The position numbers and the translations under genes were made by a program. The notes beneath the pieces are model-generated. The model had not been told where the DNA came from. It ran no database searches and worked only from the letters and a program-made list of their open reading frames with translations. This document shows positions 60,087 to 64,000 of a stretch of DNA of 64,000 bases, piece by piece (positions within the stretch are counted from its first letter, which is position 1; every line of letters starts with the position of its first letter). The stretch lies in NCBI GenBank assembly GCA_026386805.1, contig JAPLMX010000206.1, forward strand, positions 19,305 through 83,304, read 5' to 3'. This DNA is from Phycisphaerae bacterium (GTDB lineage: Bacteria > Planctomycetota > Phycisphaerae > Sedimentisphaerales > Anaerobacaceae).

Positions 60087-63000
60087 CTATTTGATCCCGG
60101 CGTGGTAGCTCTGGAGCGACCGGACGGGGGCAGTGCCGTTGCGAGCCTCGGCGATGCCCTTGACCGCTGCCGCGGCGGCGGCCGTCGTCGTGATGTACGG
60201 GATCTTGTACTTGATCGCCGCTTTGCGAATATAGGAATCGTCGTGGCTGCTGAGGCGACCCGCCGGCGTGTTGACCAGGAGCTGGATTTCGCCGTTCTTG
60301 ATCGCATCGACGATGTTCGGCCGGCCCTCATGCATCTTGAGAATCTGCTCGGCTTTGACGCCGTTCTGCGCGAGGTACTTGTACGTCCCCTCGGTCGCCT
60401 TGATCCGGAATCCGAGTTTCTGAAACTCCCGGGCCACTTTCAGGGCATTCTTCTTGTCCTCATCCGTTACGGTGATAAGGACCGTACCCTGCAACGGCAA
60501 TTCCTGTTTGGCCGCCTGCTGCGATTTGTAGAACGCCAAGCCGAAAGAGTTCGCCATGCCCAGCACTTCGCCCGTCGAGCGCATCTCGGGCCCGAGGAGG
60601 GGGTCCACCTCGGGGAACATGTTGAACGGGAAGACCGCTTCCTTGACGCCGAAGTGGGGGATCTTTCGTTGCTTGATGCCCAGTTGGGACAGCTTCTTGC
60701 CGAGCATACACTGCACGGCCAGCCGGGCCATCTGGATGTTGCAGACCTTGGAGACCAGCGGCACGGTCCGCGACGCGCGCGGGTTGGCTTCGAGAATGTA
60801 GACGACGTCGTTGCAGATGGCGTACTGAATGTTCATCAGCCCGACGACGTTCAATTCCACCGCGATCCTGCGGGTATACTCGCTGATCGTGTCGATATGC
60901 TTCTGCGGCAGGGTCACCGGCGGGATGACGCAGGCTGAGTCGCCCGAGTGGATGCCCGCCAGCTCGATGTGCTCCATGATCGCAGGAATGAACACGTCGG
61001 TGCCGTCGGAGATGGCGTCCGCCTCGGTCTCAATCGCGTTTTCAAGGAACTTGTCGATCAGGATGGGCCGCTCCGGCGTGACCTCCACCGCCCGCGCGAC
61101 GTAGTGGCGGAGCATCTCTTCATCGTGGACGACTTCCATCGCCCGGCCGCCCAGGACATAGGAGGGCCTGACCATCAGCGGATAGCCGATTCGCTGGGCG
61201 ATCTGTTGAGCCTCCTCGGGACTGCTGGCCATGCCGGACTCCGGCTGCGGAATCCCGAGCTTTCGTATCGCCACGCGGAAGCGGTCGCGGTCCTCGGCCA
61301 AGTCGATGGCCTCCGGCGAGGTCCCGATGATCTTGACGCCGGCGCGGGCCAGCTCACTGGCAAGGTTCAGAGGTGTCTGGCCGCCAAACTGGACGATGAC
61401 GCCTTCCGGCTTCTCCTTCTCGTAAATGCTCAGGACGTCCTCGACCGTCAGTGGCTCGAAGTACAGCTTGTCCGAGGTGTCGTAGTCCGTGGAGACGGTT
61501 TCGGGGTTGCAGTTGATCATGATGGACTCATAGCCTTCATCGCGAAGCGTGAAGGCCGCGTGGACACAGCAGTAGTCGAATTCGATGCCCTGGCCGATGC
61601 GGTTAGGGCCGCCGCCCAAGACAAGGATCTTCCGTCGCTTGCTCACTCCGACCTTGTTGGGTGCGTTGTAGGTGGAATAGTAGTACGCCGCATTCTCCAC
61701 GCCGCTGACCGGCACCGCGTCCCATGCCTCGACGACGCCCAGGCCGATGCGGCGCTTGCGAATCTCCTCTTCGGGTACGCCCAGCAGCTTCGCCAGATAC
61801 TTATCGGCGAATCCGTCTTTCTTGGCCTGGATCAGCAGCTTATCGGGCAGCTTCTTGCCCTTGTACTTGAGGACTTCCTCTTCGAGGGCGACCAACTCCG
61901 CCATCTGTTGAATGAACCAATGCTTGATGCGGGTCTTCTCGTACAGGGCCTGAATGCTCGCGCCTTTGCGCAGGGCCTCATACATGACGAACTGTCGCTC
62001 GCTGGTGGGATAGGTCAGCAGGCCCAGGAGCTGCTCCAGCGAGAGCTTGTTGAAGTTCTTCGCGAAGCCCAGGCCGTGGCGGCCGATTTCAAGCGAGCGG
62101 ATCGACTTTTGGAAGGCCTCCTTGTAGTTCTTGCCGATGCTCATGACCTCGCCGACGGCGCGCATCTGGGTGCCGAGTTTGTCCTCCACGCCCTTGAACT
62201 TTTCGAAGGCCCAGCGGGCGAACTTGACCACGACATAGTCGCCCGAGGGTGCGTATTTCTCAAGAGTCCCGCTGCGCCAGTACGGGATTTCGTCCAGCGT
62301 CAGGCCGGCCGCCAGCAGGGAGGAGACGAACGCGATGGGAAAGCCCGTCGCCTTCGAGGCCAAGGCCGAGGAGCGGGAGGTCCGCGGGTTGATCTCGATG
62401 ACGACGATCCGCCCGGTGTCGGGATCGTGAGCGAACTGGATGTTTGTGCCGCCGATGACCTCGATGGCGTCGACGATGTCGTAGGAGTACTTCTGGAGTT
62501 GCTCCTGGAGCTTCGGGTCGATGGTCAGCATGGGGGCGGTACAATAGGAATCGCCCGTATGAACGCCCATCGGATCGACGTTCTCGATGAAGCAGACTGT
62601 GATCTTCTGGCCCTTGGCGTCGCGAACGACCTCCAGCTCCAATTCCTCCCAGCCGAGGACGGATTCCTCGACCAGGATTTGCCCGACCAGGCTGGCGGAC
62701 AGTCCCCGGCTGGCGATGGTACGCAACTCCTCGATATTGAAGACCGCGCCACCCCCCGTGCCGCCCATGGTGTAGGCCGGACGAATGATGACCGGGTAGC
62801 CGATCCGCTCGGCAATCTTCTCCGCCTCCTCCACACTGTAGGCGATTTCACTGCGGGGCATGTCGATCCCCAGCCCCTGCATCGTGTTCTTGAATTCCTG
62901 CCGGTCCTCGCCCCGTTTGATGGCATCGATGTTGACGCCGATGACTTTGACGTTGTACTTGTCGAGCACGCCCGCGGCGGCAAGCTCGGACGACAGGTTC

Positions 63001-63287
63001 AGGCCGGTCTGGCCGCCGAGATTGGGCAGCAAGGCGTCGGGACGCTCGACCTTGATGATCTCCGTCATGGCCGCCAGCGTCAGCGGCTCGATGTACGTGG
63101 CGTCGGCCATCCCCGGGTCGGTCATGATGGTCGCGGGGTTGGAGTTGACCAGCACGATCGTGTAGCCAAGCTTCCGCAGTGCTTTGCACGCCTGCGTGCC
63201 GGAATAGTCGAATTCGCAGGCTTGGCCGATAATGATCGGGCCGGAACCGATGATCATGACCTTCTTGATGTCCGAACGTTTTGGCAT
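60087..63287 (-). CDS. carB: Carbamoyl-phosphate synthase large subunit
   Basis: A 1066-residue enzyme making carbamoyl phosphate for pyrimidine and arginine synthesis, close to the usual 1070. Two homologous ATP-grasp halves are visible: GSGPIIIGQACEFDYSGTQA and PAYTMGGTGGG in the first, GGGPNRIGQGIEFDYCCVHA and PSYVLGGRAMEV in the second, plus an oligomerisation segment and a C-terminal MGS-like allosteric domain (ATEGTYKYLAQNG, LVNTPAGRLSSHDD). GGAG nine bases before the ATG at 63287 fixes the start. The small subunit CarA is not in the window. Confidence 0.97.
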   Translation of the reverse strand: MPKRSDIKKVMIIGSGPIIIGQACEFDYSGTQACKALRKLGYTIVLVNSNPATIMTDPGMADATYIEPLTLAAMTEIIKVERPDALLPNLGGQTGLNLSSELAAAGVLDKYNVKVIGVNIDAIKRGEDRQEFKNTMQGLGIDMPRSEIAYSVEEAEKIAERIGYPVIIRPAYTMGGTGGGAVFNIEELRTIASRGLSASLVGQILVEESVLGWEELELEVVRDAKGQKITVCFIENVDPMGVHTGDSYCTAPMLTIDPKLQEQLQKYSYDIVDAIEVIGGTNIQFAHDPDTGRIVVIEINPRTSRSSALASKATGFPIAFVSSLLAAGLTLDEIPYWRSGTLEKYAPSGDYVVVKFARWAFEKFKGVEDKLGTQMRAVGEVMSIGKNYKEAFQKSIRSLEIGRHGLGFAKNFNKLSLEQLLGLLTYPTSERQFVMYEALRKGASIQALYEKTRIKHWFIQQMAELVALEEEVLKYKGKKLPDKLLIQAKKDGFADKYLAKLLGVPEEEIRKRRIGLGVVEAWDAVPVSGVENAAYYYSTYNAPNKVGVSKRRKILVLGGGPNRIGQGIEFDYCCVHAAFTLRDEGYESIMINCNPETVSTDYDTSDKLYFEPLTVEDVLSIYEKEKPEGVIVQFGGQTPLNLASELARAGVKIIGTSPEAIDLAEDRDRFRVAIRKLGIPQPESGMASSPEEAQQIAQRIGYPLMVRPSYVLGGRAMEVVHDEEMLRHYVARAVEVTPERPILIDKFLENAIETEADAISDGTDVFIPAIMEHIELAGIHSGDSACVIPPVTLPQKHIDTISEYTRRIAVELNVVGLMNIQYAICNDVVYILEANPRASRTVPLVSKVCNIQMARLAVQCMLGKKLSQLGIKQRKIPHFGVKEAVFPFNMFPEVDPLLGPEMRSTGEVLGMANSFGLAFYKSQQAAKQELPLQGTVLITVTDEDKKNALKVAREFQKLGFRIKATEGTYKYLAQNGVKAEQILKMHEGRPNIVDAIKNGEIQLLVNTPAGRLSSHDDSYIRKAAIKYKIPYITTTAAAAAAVKGIAEARNGTAPVRSLQSYHAGIK

Positions 63288-63945
63288 TGGTTCTTTCTCC
63301 TTATAGGACAAACCTCCCCCAGCGCGTTAGCGGCGCGGCGGGCGTCGAGGTTGCTGGGCGTCCAACAGGCTCGCGGGATTAAACCAGATTCGCCCCACCC
63401 TGTCAAATGGCAAGGCCGGCAAACACGTGGCACGGGTGCCGCCGGCATACGGCGGCGGATTGCCGCGCTCCGCTCGCAATTGTCTGTTCCAGATCCATCG
63501 CGTCACCCTGCCTCCGGAAATTGGCTTTGTTTGGCTGACGCCCTGCCAGCCGGCGTCCTTTCCGGTCGGTGCGGGGCAAATTGGCTTTGTTTCGCACGAT
63601 TGTCCCGCCGGCGGCACCGGCCGTCTTGCCGGCCCTTGCCCACTGCTGTCTGTGCGGCAATTGGCTTTGTTTGGCCGAGGTCTTTTGCGTGTCCAATTCG
63701 TCATAACTCTTTTCCCAAAAAGTACTTGCCCTTCCGCTTCGCTCCGGCGGAATTGGCTTTGTTTCGCGCGTCGAGAGTCTGAAGTGTGAAGTTTGAAGTG
63801 GGAAGACCCGGAGGACTCGCCGCTGGGCTTTGTGCACTTGACACTTCCCACTTGAAACTCCTCTGCAAATTGCGTTTCCGTTAACCACCGGCTCTGCCGG
63901 TGAGCATTCACAAGGCTCTGCCGTTTCGTGCGTGTTTTTGGGTAG
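63288..63945. repeat. Gene-free repeat region with 17-bp GCGAAACAAAGCCAATT cluster
   Basis: Four copies of the motif (read AATTGGCTTTGTTTCGC or GTTTGGC on the plus strand) lie at about 63519-63535, 63579-63595, 63659-63675 and 63751-63767. Their spacings are 60, 80 and 92 bases. Other pieces are a GATTGCCGCGCTCCGCTCGC relic (63461), GTGTGAAGTTTGAAGTGGGA (63784) with an inverted copy CACTTCCCACTTGAAACT (63840), and an ACCGGC..GCCGGT hairpin near 63890. The minus-strand ORF across it reads the same motif in three frames, so it is not coding. Confidence 0.75.
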
Positions 63946-63990
63946 GTAGTTCCCCTTGAGGAAGGCCCCGCCGGGCCCAGGAGAACTACC
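63946..63990 (+). promoter_or_regulatory. Hairpin sequestering the ribosome-binding site of the next gene
   Basis: GGTAGTTCCCCT (63946-63957) pairs with AGGAGAACTACC (63979-63990) at 11 of 12 positions. An inner stem GGCCC/GGGCC (63964-63968, 63973-63977) stacks in the loop. The right arm contains the AGGAG ribosome-binding site and ends right before ATG at 63991, so the folded RNA would block initiation. Confidence 0.55.
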
Positions 63991-64000
63991 ATGAAAGAAC
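63991..64000 (+). CDS. Start of a gene cut by the window edge
   Basis: ATG at 63991 follows AGGAG by seven bases and reads MKE before the sequence ends. Too little remains to identify it. The alternative is that the hairpin belongs to the repeat cluster and this ATG is fortuitous. Confidence 0.4.

Noticed and set aside
63519..63767. Possible CRISPR array
   Set aside because: Only four 17-bp repeats with unequal spacing (60, 80, 92 bases), no cas genes, and a further copy lies 34 kb away inside a gene.
60948..63782. 944-residue plus-strand ORF
   Set aside because: Antisense of carB, then runs into the repeat region.
63327..63992. 221-residue minus-strand ORF
   Set aside because: It reads the same 17-bp repeat in three different frames (AKQSQF, NKAN, TKPI) and has no domain, so the frame is fortuitous.

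Overview
This is a 64 kb GC-rich chromosomal window with dense, mostly long genes. The gene set suggests a Planctomycetota member, most likely of the class Phycisphaerae. That placement is inferred from the protein families, not from a marker gene. The families are a Gly/Met-rich secretin, an H-x9-DG prepilin-like protein, a Tat-lipobox sulfatase, GH106 and GH28 enzymes, an NAQKSTGPRTPEGK-type protein and many small palindromic repeats. LptE, a BamD-like lipoprotein and MlaE/MlaF indicate a two-membrane envelope. No tRNA or rRNA gene was recognised.

Layout. 1-7.8 kb (minus): a huge exported subtilase with InlB-like repeats, beta-helix and Gly-rich tail (runs off the left edge), behind a secretin. 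8-10.2 kb (plus): tsaB, an RRM RNA-binding protein, a Nudix hydrolase. 10.2-14.4 kb (minus): a frameshifted double esterase coupled to a GH106 rhamnosidase. 14.4-16.1 kb: a decayed transposase abutting a decayed methyltransferase. 16.1-22.8 kb: HD protein, M14 peptidase, sulfatase, pyrD-pyrK and a galactokinase-like kinase.

22.8-29.7 kb is the accessory region. It holds a palindromic element, a fragment of an integron-type tyrosine recombinase, and a co-directional run of lower-GC small genes (an unknown protein, a GNAT-YoaP acetyltransferase, two ankyrin proteins and a lipoprotein). These genes are bounded by sites with attC architecture, including the diagnostic single extrahelical base in the L''/L' stem. 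I read it as a fossil integron cassette array. It is followed by a repeat cluster and a protein of an expanded family whose tail is made of repeats.

29.8-49.4 kb: GH28, a sodium/solute symporter with a small membrane partner, nnrD-larB-tsaD, a B12-radical SAM protein, a prepilin-like protein, two membrane proteins, a dipeptide epimerase, and a long minus-strand run bamD-like/lptE/ftsH/dsbD/nth/LOG. 49.6-57.4 kb (plus): mlaE-mlaF, a FAD/Fe-S dehydrogenase fusion, amrS, pdxB, folP. 57.4-63.3 kb (minus): lon and carB. The right edge carries a 17-bp repeat cluster and a hairpin that buries the ribosome-binding site of the next gene.

Functionally the window mixes core genes (t6A synthesis, pyrimidine, folate and PLP synthesis, proteostasis, envelope biogenesis) with polysaccharide and sulfate-ester degradation. 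At least five families of short palindromic elements lie between the genes.
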